From Viola odorata (Eukaryota > Streptophyta > Magnoliopsida > Malpighiales > Violaceae), in NCBI GenBank assembly GCA_963691705.1, contig OY829542.1, positions 23,732,579 to 23,796,578 on the forward strand: a stretch of 64,000 bases of DNA, given 5' to 3'. The position numbers and the translations under genes were made by a program. This document shows positions 9,962-19,935 of this stretch, one piece after another (the stretch's first letter is position 1; each line of letters starts with the position of its first letter). Under the pieces are notes generated by a model. That model had not been told where the DNA came from. It saw nothing but the letters and a program-made list of their open reading frames with translations, and searched no databases.

Positions 9962-11480
9962 TGATTGCATCGCATTTCATCATGTTTTATTGTCCATTTT
10001 CTAGTTATTTTGGACAGTAATTCTATTGATATTCCCTTTCTTTTCCCACATTTGATCAGGTCTGGTTTGGAGGCTGAATGAGAAGAGTTCACGAATTTTA
10101 GAGTTGAAGCTGTTTATTCGAGTCTAGGCCTGGATCTTGGCCTAGACAAGATCGTATCTGACGCAGTGCGCTAACCAGAATCGTCTTGGCCTAGACTTCG
10201 GCCAAGACTCCTTTGCGATCAGACTGCAGCTTGGAGCGATTGAAGTATTTTTGGAGATGGACTCTCACAGCTGGCACGTAGCAGCTGTTCCGCTATTTTA
10301 GAGGGATCTGAAGACAATCTTATGTAGAATCCCGAATGGGATCTCCCTCTCTATTATTTAGCGATTTAGTTTATGAACAATTAAATTGTAATTATCTTTT
10401 AGGATATTTTAGGAGTTTGAGTTGGATTGGGACAGAGGTTCTTATGGCTATTTTAGCTAAACATTATTCTCCTCTGTCCGGATCCAATCTCGGAACCAAA
10501 TAGCTACGCAATCCTTCTTTCTTAGTTTACCATTGTTAAAAACCTTGCTCCGAATTTATTTCGGATTTAAGATATTTATGCAAATTAATTTCTTCATCTT
10601 TTATCCATGAGTATGAGTAACTAAAAACCCCATTCTTGGTAAGGGTGATGAGCTGAAGTCCTTAATGCAATCGTGAGACACAATCCGTTCTTCACAATCT
10701 CTTTCTTTGTATTTATTTATTCTTGAACTTAATCCATCGCTTACTCACTAGAGCCAAGGTTTGATCATCCTTGTTCTCTAGGAGAGAAGAGTTGTAACCA
10801 GCCTAGAAGGAGAGGGAGTACCCGCCGGCTAGACGGAGTAGGTGACTAGTCTCGAGCAGACTAGAAGAATAGGTAAAATAGGTAGAGACCAGATTGACAA
10901 CCTAGGAACTTAGCCTAGGTACTGTCTTCCCCTGTGCCATTGAAGAGGTGAGCAACCATTCAAGACAGCAGTCAAACGGATAAACCCTTTAACCAGCAAG
11001 GTGTCCCTTGGCTAGGATTATCAGGAGAGGGAGTACCCGCCAGATAGTTTGAAGAGGAGGGAAGATAGGAGGGAAAAGGAGTTCCTCCCCTCTATAGCAG
11101 TACTATGAAGAAGAGATGAACATACTTCAGTCTATGATCAATGCATAAGAACGCAAGCTCACCCATCGCCCTTACCTGGAATTCCGTATCACAAGACTTT
11201 TTCCCAATCTAGCCCGCAGTCTTGGCCTAGACTTCGGCCAATACTATTTTATATTTTAAACTGTTTTCATTATTTTCTGTTTTGTCTTTAGTTTCAGATA
11301 ACACCCAACCAAAACTCAGTGACGAGGAAGTCAAACTCAAGAACTACGTTTCCTAGAGGTCTCTGTGGACGATCCTCTTACCATCATCTACAAACCATTG
11401 TAGACAGTGATAAGTTGTATTTCTACCCCCAATTCCATACTTATTTCACCCTTATATTTGACGTGTTCGACGCGCGGTCA
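9962..11480 (+). repeat. 3' LTR of the Athila element
   Basis: Runs from TGATTGC to GCGGTCA, 1519 bp, with TGA/TCA ends. The right end is exact because it matches the 5' LTR end and the transposase reading frame resumes after it. The left end rests on the purine tract and on the TGAT start also seen in the TSD-verified solo LTR at 45175. It contains two or more copies of the 24-bp dimer (10121-10150, 10182-10212, 11219-11244) and a 19-bp direct repeat. Confidence 0.82.
10808..11041 (+). repeat. 19-bp direct repeat inside the Athila LTR
   Basis: AGGAGAGGGAGTACCCGCC occurs at 10808-10826 and again at 11023-11041, both followed by a GGCTAG- or AGATAG-like tail. It is inside the transcribed part of the LTR. 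No function can be assigned. Confidence 0.8.
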
Positions 11481-12109
11481 CCAAGCCCTCCTTCTATCCC
11501 AAGATCTTCTTGACCAGAATTATCCTCTTCACTATCATTCCATTCTTCACTGTCATCTCCATCTTCTGAACCATCTTCTTCACAAAACCTTCCTCCACTA
11601 CCTAACACATTCTCCTCATTGTCTCTAGCTTTGTCTCTAGGAAACCTATCTGACTTAACTCCCTCCTCAACATTAAAGGTACTGCCACCCACCAACTCTA
11701 CTATATCATTACTGAAGTAATTACCATGTATTGAGTCAGGAAACAATAGTAGGTCACATGGTAAAATCCTAGATTTACCTTCAATAAACAGAGGCTGACT
11801 TTCATCATAGTTTACAAATATATCCACTACACCTTTATCCTTAGCTAGTTGTACAAACAATTCAAATGATATTTCACATTGTAGCAAGATCAAATCCATA
11901 TCTAAATCAACAACATTTTTTTCCCATTGTTTGTAAAATAAAATTTTACCCACATTATTTACTTTCATCTTATGCTCCAAAATCCACACTATTAACTCAT
12001 ACGATAAGTCTTTAACCTCACACTTCCACTCAACCACAGTAGCAAATTCGTATCTATACGGGTTAAACCTGAAAAACCCAGCCACATTGAACCGCAAAAC
12101 AACACCCAT
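11481..12109 (-). pseudogene. MuDR-type transposase, N-terminal fragment (PB1-like domain)
   Basis: ATG at 12109. About 209 codons precede the LTR junction; the apparent last 13 residues are LTR sequence. Residues about 1-105 (FNVAGFFRFNPYRYEF through VVDIFVNYDE) resemble the PB1-like N-terminal domain of plant MULE transposases. Residues 165-209 are a strongly acidic Asp/Glu/Ser linker, also usual for these proteins. The DDE catalytic and zinc-finger domains are absent from this side. The gene is broken by the Athila element. Confidence 0.7.
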
Positions 12110-12828
12110 GGCCTACCAGCAAGAACCAAACAATAATGCAGTCAATAAATCAAACAAGTACAGGACCACTACATTGAATATAAATAGTTTATGTACATAT
12201 TAAAAAGCAACCGACACATAAGAACAGACAAAGCCAAGAGCCCGATTCTAGGGTTTTAAAATACAAACTTTTTCCTTATCTCAATGTACCTGTACCTGTC
12301 AGCCTTCTCGGATTCCTTATGCAGACAACAACGACTTGTGCTTTTCTGACCAAAAAGAACTTGACGAAGACGATGGGGAGTTGGTGATTTATGCTTCTTC
12401 AAAAAGACGATGACTTTTGTTTCTCAGTTTTTGGATTGTTTTTGGAAAAAGACGATGACTTCTGTTTTTGGGTCTCCTTTATTTGGTTGTTTTTGAAAAA
12501 GACTCGTTGATTTGGTTTTAAATTTCAATTTGGGTAATTTTAATTAATTAGATAAGAAAGGAAAAAGAAAAGGGAGAAAATCGGAGAAGAAAAGGAAAAA
12601 AATTTGAATTTCCGACAGGTGGGTCCCGCGTCAGAGAACTTTATCAGACAAAATATTAAAATAATGGAAGTTAACGTCCGTTGGGTTCCGTTACCGCAGG
12701 AGGGACCTCGGGTGCCTAACGCCACTAACGTGCGGGAGCGAAATGAATATTTCGTAACGTTAGGGATTAACAATAATAAAAATAATAAGAGGAGGGACCC
12801 CCGGGTGCCATTTGCCCAAAAAGTCCTA
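11481..12828 (-). mobile_element. Mutator-like element (MULE), 5' part, interrupted by the Athila insertion
   Basis: Minus-strand transposon carrying the N-terminus of a MULE transposase. The right limit is where the LINE coding frame stops and a run reading TTTGCCCAAAAAGTCC begins (about 12820-12828); the terminal repeat cannot be verified because the other end is outside the window. The 5' untranslated part (12250-12530) holds about three diverged tandem units beginning AAAAAGACGATGACTT. The remaining transposase should lie left of the window, beyond the 5' LTR. Confidence 0.65.
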
Positions 12829-15010
12829 TCTCCCAGTCTAGTAACGGTCTTCTCCATGATAAGAACCAATTCCAACTCCCGTTTTCCCATCGACCCTGTT
12901 CTGCAATCTTTATGTCTTTATTAGAACATAAAGCAAAAAGTCTTGGATATTGATCTGATGATAATGGTGAATTTCCCAGCCATTTATCTCTCCAAGACCG
13001 AGTGTTTTCTCCATTGCCCACAAGAACAGGATATCCTTTTCTAATTAGGTCTTTAATCTCCTCGCTATCATAGCAACTTCGAATGATGTCTTTCCAAACT
13101 CCCCCATGACGAAAATCATTCTCTTTTGGTAGCCATTTATTATTTATTGGGATCAATATCGTGAGATTTACAGATAAGATCTTTCCACAATGAGTCACAA
13201 CACCCAAATCTCCATAACCACTTCGCAAGGAGAGCTCTATTTTATTCAATACCGATCCAAATCCCAGCTCCCCAAGCGATCTTGGTTTGATAACGATATC
13301 CTAGCTTACTGCATGAATCTTCCTTCTGCCATCTGCCCCACACCACAAGAACGATCTTATGGTTTTTTCAATTTGCTTAGCCACTGAGACAGGAATCTTG
13401 AACACCGAGAGAGAAAAGAGGCAAACTGTACAAGACAGATTTTATCAAGGTGATCTTACCACCCATAGAGATGGATTTCCCTTTCCAGTTTGAGAGCCTT
13501 GATTTTATAGTTTCCAGCACCAGTCTCCAGGTTGAAATTCTTCAAGGAGAAGCTCCAAGCTGGAGTCCAAGGTACTTTGAGGGAAGATATTCAAGCCGGC
13601 ACCTTAAAGTTCTAGTAAAATGTCTTAGTATGGAATCATCAATCCCAATTCCGATCAAAGAGCTTTTAAAAAAGTTAACCTTGAGACCTGATATGAGTTC
13701 AAAACTTAGAAGAATGTTTTTCAGATTCTGAAGCACCTCCAAGTCTGGTTAACAGAAAAATAATGTGTCATCGGCGAATTAGAAAATAGAAATTTGGGAA
13801 GAGCTCCGGCCTATTTCCACGCCTTTTATCAACCCGCAACGAGTAGCATTAACAATCAAACTGAGAGAGGGCCTCAACAGCAATAAAAAGAGAAACGGCG
13901 ATAATGGATCCCCTAGACGAATACCCTTGGAAGGAGAAAATTCCACACCCGGCGAGGCCATTCAAAAGAATAGAGATCCGACTGGTGGAGATACACTCGA
14001 AAATCCACTTGCGCCACGTTTCACTGAACCCCATTTTGTCCATAACACTATCCATAATGCTCTAGAGGACAGAGTCAAAGGCTTTATGAAAATCAACCTT
14101 GAAGAGTACTGCTTCCTTTTTAGCAGTCTTGATGCAGTCAATTGCTTCATTGGCCATAAGAACACTATCCGAGATTTGGCGACCTTTAACAAATGCATTC
14201 TGACATGGGCTAATGATTTTTTCCATTACTCCCCGCAACCTGTTCGCCAAGAGCTTTGCAATTATTTTGTACAAACTTCCTACAAGACTAATGGGCCGAA
14301 ATTGGTTCCATTTATCCGCTCCCACTACTTTAGAAATCAGAACAAGAAAGGAGTTGTTAATTCCTTTTGGCAATCTTCCTGAGCTATGAAACTCCTTTAC
14401 CATCTCAATAATATTATTCCCCAGGATAGGCCATGCCTTTTCGAGAAAGTGAAAGTTTACTCCATCCGGACCTGGGGCTTTGTCTCCATCCCATTCCCAC
14501 ACTGTACGTTTTATCTCATCATCCAAGAAAGAGCTTTCTAGATGGACTGAATCCTCCTCATCTAATATGCTAGAAAACAAGGCCTGGAAAAGATGCTTTC
14601 CCATTTATCTTCCCTGTGCAAGTTGCAGGAATAGTTAGTAGCACTGCTCTTTATATCACAAGGATCATTAAGCTCAACTCCATTATCAAAAATAGAGGAA
14701 ATCAATTTTTTTCTCCCTTTCATTGTTGTTGTGGTGTGGAAAAATTTGGTGTTGCGGTCGCCTAGTTTGCACCTGCTAGCCCTTGACGTTTGTTTCCAAG
14801 TTGCCTCTTGCATGCGCAAGGCTCCTCGAAGTTGCGGTCTTAATTGCATTCCCTCCGCCACCTCTGCCTCACTTAAGTCTCTGGATTGTTTCAACAATTC
14901 AAGTTTGTCAATTTCCAATTCCAACAACTCCACTTTATTATCAGAATTGCCAAACTTTAAGTGATTCCACAGTCTCGCAACGCAATGTCCAATTTTCTAG
15001 TATAATCTAA
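12829..15010 (-). pseudogene. L1-type LINE reverse transcriptase, degenerate
   Basis: Minus-strand fragments in several frames give the order of a plant L1 ORF2. RNTKFFHTTTTMKGRKKLI is at about 14780, DKAPGPDGVNFHF at about 14480, and FRPISLVGSLYKIIAKLLANRL plus FVKGRQISDSV downstream. The FADD catalytic box lies near 13770-13785, and the C-terminal SWRDKWLG zinc-binding-type region at 12870-13050. A stop codon sits three residues or so before FADD and several frameshifts occur, so it is dead. The MULE at 12828 interrupts it, so its 3' end is outside the window. The 5' limit near 15010 is approximate. Confidence 0.85.
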
Positions 15011-16533
15011 TAGTATGAGTATTTCTAGTTATCACAAATGTATATATAAATGTTGTATTTTATAATTGTTGTACTCGAATTGTACATTTATAAAATTATA
15101 GCTCGAGCTTGCTCTCATTCTTGCAACCTTGGTTTTAATTATAGTTGTCCACGGTTTGCTTTGTGACCTATCCATTAATAATTCTTAACATGTTGGTGTC
15201 ATTGTAGTGAGATTTGACAAGGTATCGGGGGATTCATGAGTAGGAATTAAGTTGGCGGAGTACGAAGAATAGAACTATAGGTTTGTGCCCGCAAGGAAAC
15301 CTATTTTATTATTTAATTTACTCTATAAATATATTGAAGAAAAATAACTTTATTTATTTTAAATTAAATAAGAAAGTAAATTAATCTTTAATTTTAATCA
15401 TCCAAAACTTTTAATAGAGTGTCATGTGAATTATATATATTTTATTAGAAAATATGTATTAAACTTTGAATAAATAGGTAGAAAAGCATAAATATTATTG
15501 GAAAAAGATAAGTAAAGAAGATAAATTTAAAATTAGAGCCATTATTTTTGACTAAATCTTATACTAATTATAATTATATAAATAAATTAGTAAATTTTAT
15601 AAATCAAGGTGGCATAACCAAAAAGTTTATTTGTTTATAGATTCTATTTTCATATTGTTTTTGTGTGAAGGTGAGAGTTACGCTTTGGTTTGGGCTCATT
15701 TACAGTGGGTTGGGCTTCTTCTAGTGATGATTTAGGACTTTTCTCAGGTTCAGTTTTTTTCTGGGAGGAAGCCCATGATAGGAAGAGTTGGGTGGGGTAA
15801 CCCAATACGAACAATTACTGTAAAAAGTTTATTGTCAGTGGAAGGAAATATTTTACCAACAACTCTCATTCTTAAAATACAAAATAATAAATTCAATTTT
15901 TATATATAAAAAAATTATCTGGGGAAAACATTTTCACATTTTGAAATAAGAAAAAGAGGCACAAAGCAGAATCTGAATTTGGCCGGGCATATGGAGTCGC
16001 ACCTTCGAGGCAAAAAAATTGCTCTGTTCAAGAAATTATGGTCCTCCAGTCGCATTTAAAGAGTCAATCAAAAACATACTAGAAACTTTCAGCCATGTTA
16101 TATTCCAACATTGCTTTAGTGTAACCATTAATTATACTAGTATTATTTGTTTTATTATTTTTGGTCATAAAACTTGAATTTCAATAAATCATAGCATCCG
16201 TGTAGTCATTAGCGGCTAAAACAGTACAACATTGATAATGACAACCTTGCTCTTCAGCGCCTATAACATTTCATCTTCTTTTCTTGTTAAAACAAATAAT
16301 AAAACTCGTTTCATCTTCTTTTGGGGAAAATAAAATAAAACCTAATTACTTTAACCAAGAAAATCGGATTGCATTTCTGGTTTACATGAATAAACAATAT
16401 ATTCACTCTAATTCGCTTCCATTTCAAGACAAATGATCCGACCCACAATTCCAATGACAATGACCCGACCCGACGCACTTCGAATACAGATTATTCAAAT
16501 CAAAAGACGATATAATTAATTAAAATAAATGAT
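15011..16533. other. AT-rich intergenic DNA, nothing recognised
   Basis: No ORF, RNA gene or element boundary could be supported here. The right part lies 3' of the COPT gene and may contain its terminator and polyadenylation signals. Confidence 0.5.
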
Positions 16534-16989
16534 CTAACAGCTCATGGGTGGGAGATCAGACGGTTTGGATTTCTTGAAAACCCTACTCCCAAAGCACAAG
16601 AACCCGAGTGTATGTCCAGCGACAGCAGCCAAGAACACACCTCCATTGAACGACATGACGGCCAACATCACCAAATAAGCCAACCCGACCCGCATAGCGT
16701 GCATCAAGCTCTGGACTAACCCGGCGGCGAAATTGGGTGCGCCGGGTTTGATCAACTGGACATGAGAGAGCCATTCCACGACAAAAGCCAGAACAAAAAC
16801 AAACACCAAAGCCAAAACGTACATGCCGGGTCTGGACCCAGGCCAGCCATGGAACAGAACCAAAGCCTCTTTGCCCCAATAGAAGGTCATGTGCATCATC
16901 ATCTTGTGGGGGTGAAGCATTCCGGTGCCGTTGTTCATCGGCGGCGGCGCACCCATGCCCGGCATCGGCATGTCATACCCATGATCCAT
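16534..16989 (-). CDS. COPT: COPT/Ctr-type high-affinity copper transporter
   Basis: Imports Cu(I) across the plasma or endomembrane as a homotrimer. 151 aa, intronless as is usual for plant COPTs; ATG at 16989, TAG at 16534-16536. The N-terminus is rich in Met and His (MDHGYDMPMPGMG, HKMMMHM) and would gather copper outside the membrane. Three hydrophobic segments lie at about 55-74, 97-113 and 115-134. TM2 has the essential Met-X3-Met (M108, M112) and TM3 has Gly-X3-Gly (G125, G129) for helix packing. The C-terminus ends MSC. All family hallmarks are present and the frame is intact, so this is probably a working host gene. The paralogue number cannot be decided here. Confidence 0.93.
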   Translation of the reverse strand: MDHGYDMPMPGMGAPPPMNNGTGMLHPHKMMMHMTFYWGKEALVLFHGWPGSRPGMYVLALVFVFVLAFVVEWLSHVQLIKPGAPNFAAGLVQSLMHAMRVGLAYLVMLAVMSFNGGVFLAAVAGHTLGFLCFGSRVFKKSKPSDLPPMSC

Positions 16990-17143
16990 AATTGATGGTA
17001 TTTCAGGGCTGAAAAGGAAATTAAATTAAAGGGAATTGGAGAAGATTTGGGTGAAATGTTGGTATGCGAGTAGGAATAAGATTTGGGTGTTTTCTGTTAG
17101 CTATAAAGAGGAGGAAGTGAATTTTGTGTGATTTTTTTTGGTA

Positions 17144-17232
17144 GTACAAAGGGAATTTGGGTTACCGGGATAGTAGAAACTAGAAAGTGCAGTACACCCT
17201 GTAGTCTGTACATATAAATATGGAAATTGTAC
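17144..17232 (-). promoter_or_regulatory. COPT promoter with TATA-like box and four GTAC copper-response cores
   Basis: On the minus strand a TATTTATAT box lies at 17212-17220. GTAC occurs at 17144, 17192, 17208 and 17229, four times in 89 bp. GTAC is the core bound by SPL7-type factors in copper-deficiency promoters, including those of COPT genes. The motifs are seen; regulation by copper is inference. Confidence 0.55.
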
Positions 17233-17274
17233 AGCGAATCAGCGATATATCCCAGGAATTGCATTTTCACCTTA

Positions 17275-18119
17275 GACCATCTAGAGCGGCGGGTGTTAAA
17301 TTTAGGGTGTTATTCATTTTTTCTCCTACTATATCAGCTTAACACCCAACCAAATTATCAAATAACATCTACTTCTTACAGCAGGGTATTTTTCAGGGTG
17401 TTATTCACTTTCTCTCCCTTCCACATCATTTAATCATATACTCCACCATATTTTTCATTTCTTTTCTTTATTAAATTTATAATTACTATAATAATTATTT
17501 TTTATAATATAATAAATAATAAATAATATATTTTTAATATAAAATAATTAAATTTCATATGTTTTTTAGTATCAAATTTTGAGTAATTATTATGAAAAAA
17601 GTATTTAAAAAAGAAAAAAATGAGAAAAAATGTAAAAAACACTAATTTTTTTTTGTGTTCAAATAATACAAACCTAGTCTCAATTTATAGATCTCAAAAA
17701 ATTAAAAATAATGGTATATTTTTTATAAAATTATTTTGAGTAATTATTATGAAAAAAGCATTTAAAAAAGGAAAAATGAGAAAAAATATAAAAAACTCTA
17801 ATTTTTTTTAGTGTCCAAATAATACAAACCTAATCTCTATTTATAGATCTCAAAAAATTAAAAATAATGGTATATTTTTTATAAAATTATTTTCAGTATT
17901 TATTATAAAAAAATCCATTTAAAAAATGAGGGGCGCATGCGTGGCGCGCTGTCATTCGTCCACCTCATTATTAATTTTTTTTTAAATAAACTGACAGTGG
18001 GGGTCCCACTGTCAGAAAAACGCGGGTGTCAAACTCTCTATCCTATTGGCCATTTGACACCCCAAAAACCCTCTGCTGGAGCCAAAAACTCCCTCAATGC
18101 TCCCCTGTTGTGGATAGCC
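17275..18119. mobile_element. PIF/Harbinger-type MITE, 845 bp, upstream of COPT
   Basis: Ends GACCATCTAGAGC and, inverted, GGCTATCCACAAC are similar. The element is flanked by TTA at 17272-17274 and 18120-18122, the 3-bp TSD typical of PIF/Harbinger. There is no coding capacity. It begins about 55 bp upstream of the COPT TATA-like box. Confidence 0.75.
17581..17935. repeat. Tandem repeat, about 157 bp x 2.3, inside the MITE
   Basis: Units start at 17581 and 17738 (GAGTAATTATTATGAAAAAA) with a partial third unit at 17894. They are AT-rich and closely similar, so the duplication post-dates the original element. Confidence 0.8.
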
Positions 18120-18122
18120 TTA

Positions 18123-19072
18123 TGGTGTCGCAGTTCAATGCTCGGTTGGCATCCGTTTAAACCAATGAGACAAAAGCTCAAACAAATAAGCCTCACAAAT
18201 TAAATAACGAGTTTGAATCTCTTAACGCATATATATATAATGTGGTGCTTTGAATCCTTCTTTCTACCACACTAGTCTATACATTCCTATTTATATATAA
18301 ATAAATGAAACTCAGAAAAACGGTTGAGATATTATTAACATATTCTACAAATATTTCTATTATATTTTAAATACACATTCCAATTGAGGTAGGAGTGGTA
18401 GGATTTATTAGTGCCGGATAAAAACGTGAATAATACAACTTATTACACGAAGACAAAAGATATTGTAGTAAACAATAAAAGGTTCGTTCCACTGGGATTT
18501 AGGTCTAATTTCTGTGCTCAAGTATGATAGATTGTGACAATGGTAGTAACCAATAAAGGGGGGTGGGGTTTGTAATAACTAATTGACGAAACATAATGCA
18601 ATTAAAACAATAAACAAACAAATGATAAATAAGATCAGATGATAGAAAATTCTCAATAAAGACATGCCCAAGGTCATACCCAAGGTCATAATTCACATGG
18701 ATTGATCATTGGTAAAATATGTTTAAAACCGAGTTTCACATGAAGGCTATATAAATCAGGTTCACTTTGGTTTCCTACTCTTCTCCTAATTAAGTTTCTT
18801 AAAGAGAATAATTATTAAGTAAAACTAAAAAGCTATCATATGGAAACAGTTGCAAGCTTTTTTCAATATGAAATTCCATCATATCTTAACAAATTGAAAT
18901 ATAGTTGTTTGTTATGAAAATAGATATTGCAATAGTACTAACAAGAAAGTTCTAACATAACACTCATACATAATAACTAATACGGGGACCCAAACTAAAC
19001 TACATATTCTTATTTGGCCCCTTATTGATAAAATGGTAAATCGGCCAATGCAACTTATGTGTTGGTGAATCG
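18123..19072. other. AT-rich intergenic DNA, nothing recognised
   Basis: No supported ORF or element boundary. Confidence 0.4.
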
Positions 19073-19075
19073 AGC

Positions 19076-19935
19076 TTAATATACACCTCTCTTTAGTTTA
19101 TCTTCAAGAAATTCAACCGCAAACATAGAAATTTCACCGTTGATATCGAACCCTGGTATAGTTTTTAGGTCACCCACAAGATCTCCTGGGCAAGGAACTT
19201 CAAGTTTAATAACTCTAGAGGCAGACGTTGACCTCCTCATGGCCACTACATGAATCAATGTATCAAGGTGTCTAGTAAGCATTGTTGCCTCCCTAATTTC
19301 CTCTTCCCTTTCTTGAAACGATTGCTTGACTTGTTACAACCCCCCACTTCAACATTTCTCTTACTATTACAACTCGGTTGAGTGCTTCTAGTCTTAAACA
19401 TCTCATCCAAACTTTCTTCAAATGAAATCTCTTCTGCTGAATCACCACAACTTTCAACATCAGCTTGCTCCTCTTGAGGTGTAACGTTCACATTACATCC
19501 AAGTGATATAGCAAAATCTCCGGTGGCTACTATGCTGGAAAACATCAATTCCAGTTTCTCTTCAAGTTGAGGTTCAATTCTACTTATTTTGAAATTTCCA
19601 AAAGTTTGGTTTACCTACACATTTAAATATATCCAAAATGATCAACAATTATGTTATAAAAAAGAAAGAAGGCAGAGCAAACTAAATGTCAAAAACTAGA
19701 AACTAACCTTGATTTTTTTCTAGCCACCAAGCATCACTTCACTAATAGTATTCTTATGTGTATCCCATCCTAACTCGGTCTCGTTATACATCAAATATTT
19801 CCATAATTTATAATCTTTTTTCAAAGCATCCAATTTTTTTTTGCCCATATTCTAATTCAGTTTCTTTACGGAACTCATTGATAATAAAGTCTCACCCTTG
19901 TTTGTTGAAATAAGTGTACGGCCTAAATATATATG
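19076..19935 (-). pseudogene. Myb/SANT-like DNA-binding protein (LIMYB-like), broken
   Basis: The minus strand reads EFRKETELEYG, then LDALKKDYKLWKYL and ELGWDTHKNTISEV, the end of the plant Myb/SANT-like domain (KLDALKKDWKLWK...GWD type) found in LIMYB-like proteins and Harbinger-associated ORFs. A one-base slip in an A run breaks the frame before LDALKK. A TAG then follows where the family has a Trp-rich segment. After an intron (donor near 19707, acceptor near 19620) the second exon runs to 19076 with another frame change near 19275. The last exon ends FAVEFLEDKLKRGVY. At least three lesions make a working product unlikely. Confidence 0.65.

Larger units (their letters stand above)
141..10212 (+). 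repeat. Dispersed 24-bp dimeric motif (GGCCNAGAC, 3 bp, GGCCAAGAC) across the Athila element
   Basis: Core: CTTGGCCAAGAC, three variable bases, GGCCAAGAC. I find full or slightly degenerate copies near 141, 638, 1726, 2100, 3078, 5552, 6302, 7319, 8316, 8371, 8492, 8821, 10133 and 10184, plus the 3' LTR copy at 11219. Half-sites or palindromes TCTAGGCCTAGA/CTTGGCCAAG are near 2158, 3234, 4400 and 4803. Copies lie in the LTR, leader, spacers and all three ORFs. In coding regions they appear in two phases (LAKT-PAKT and LGQD-AGHD), so similarity is at DNA level rather than protein level. Confidence 0.85.
1..11480 (+). mobile_element. Athila-type Ty3/gypsy LTR retrotransposon (5' LTR truncated by window edge)
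   Basis: The order is LTR, tRNA-Asp primer site, gag, pol (protease, RT, RNase H, integrase), a third ORF, polypurine tract and LTR. Position 1 matches position 11079 and the two LTR ends stay aligned without a gap to 402 and 11480; I saw no mismatch over 402 bp. An ORF after integrase and a tRNA-Asp primer site are known traits of the Athila lineage. The element interrupts a Mutator-like transposase gene at 11480/11481. The TSD cannot be checked because the left junction lies outside the window. All three ORFs are open, so the copy looks structurally intact and young; mobility is inference. Confidence 0.93.

Noticed and set aside
8969..11480. Alternative 3' LTR start at TGTTAG near 8970, after the first AAGTGTGGGGAGGG
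   Set aside because: TGATTGC at 9962 gives TGA/TCA ends and agrees with the TGAT start of the TSD-verified Athila-like solo LTR. Comparison with the left flank of the 5' LTR would settle it.
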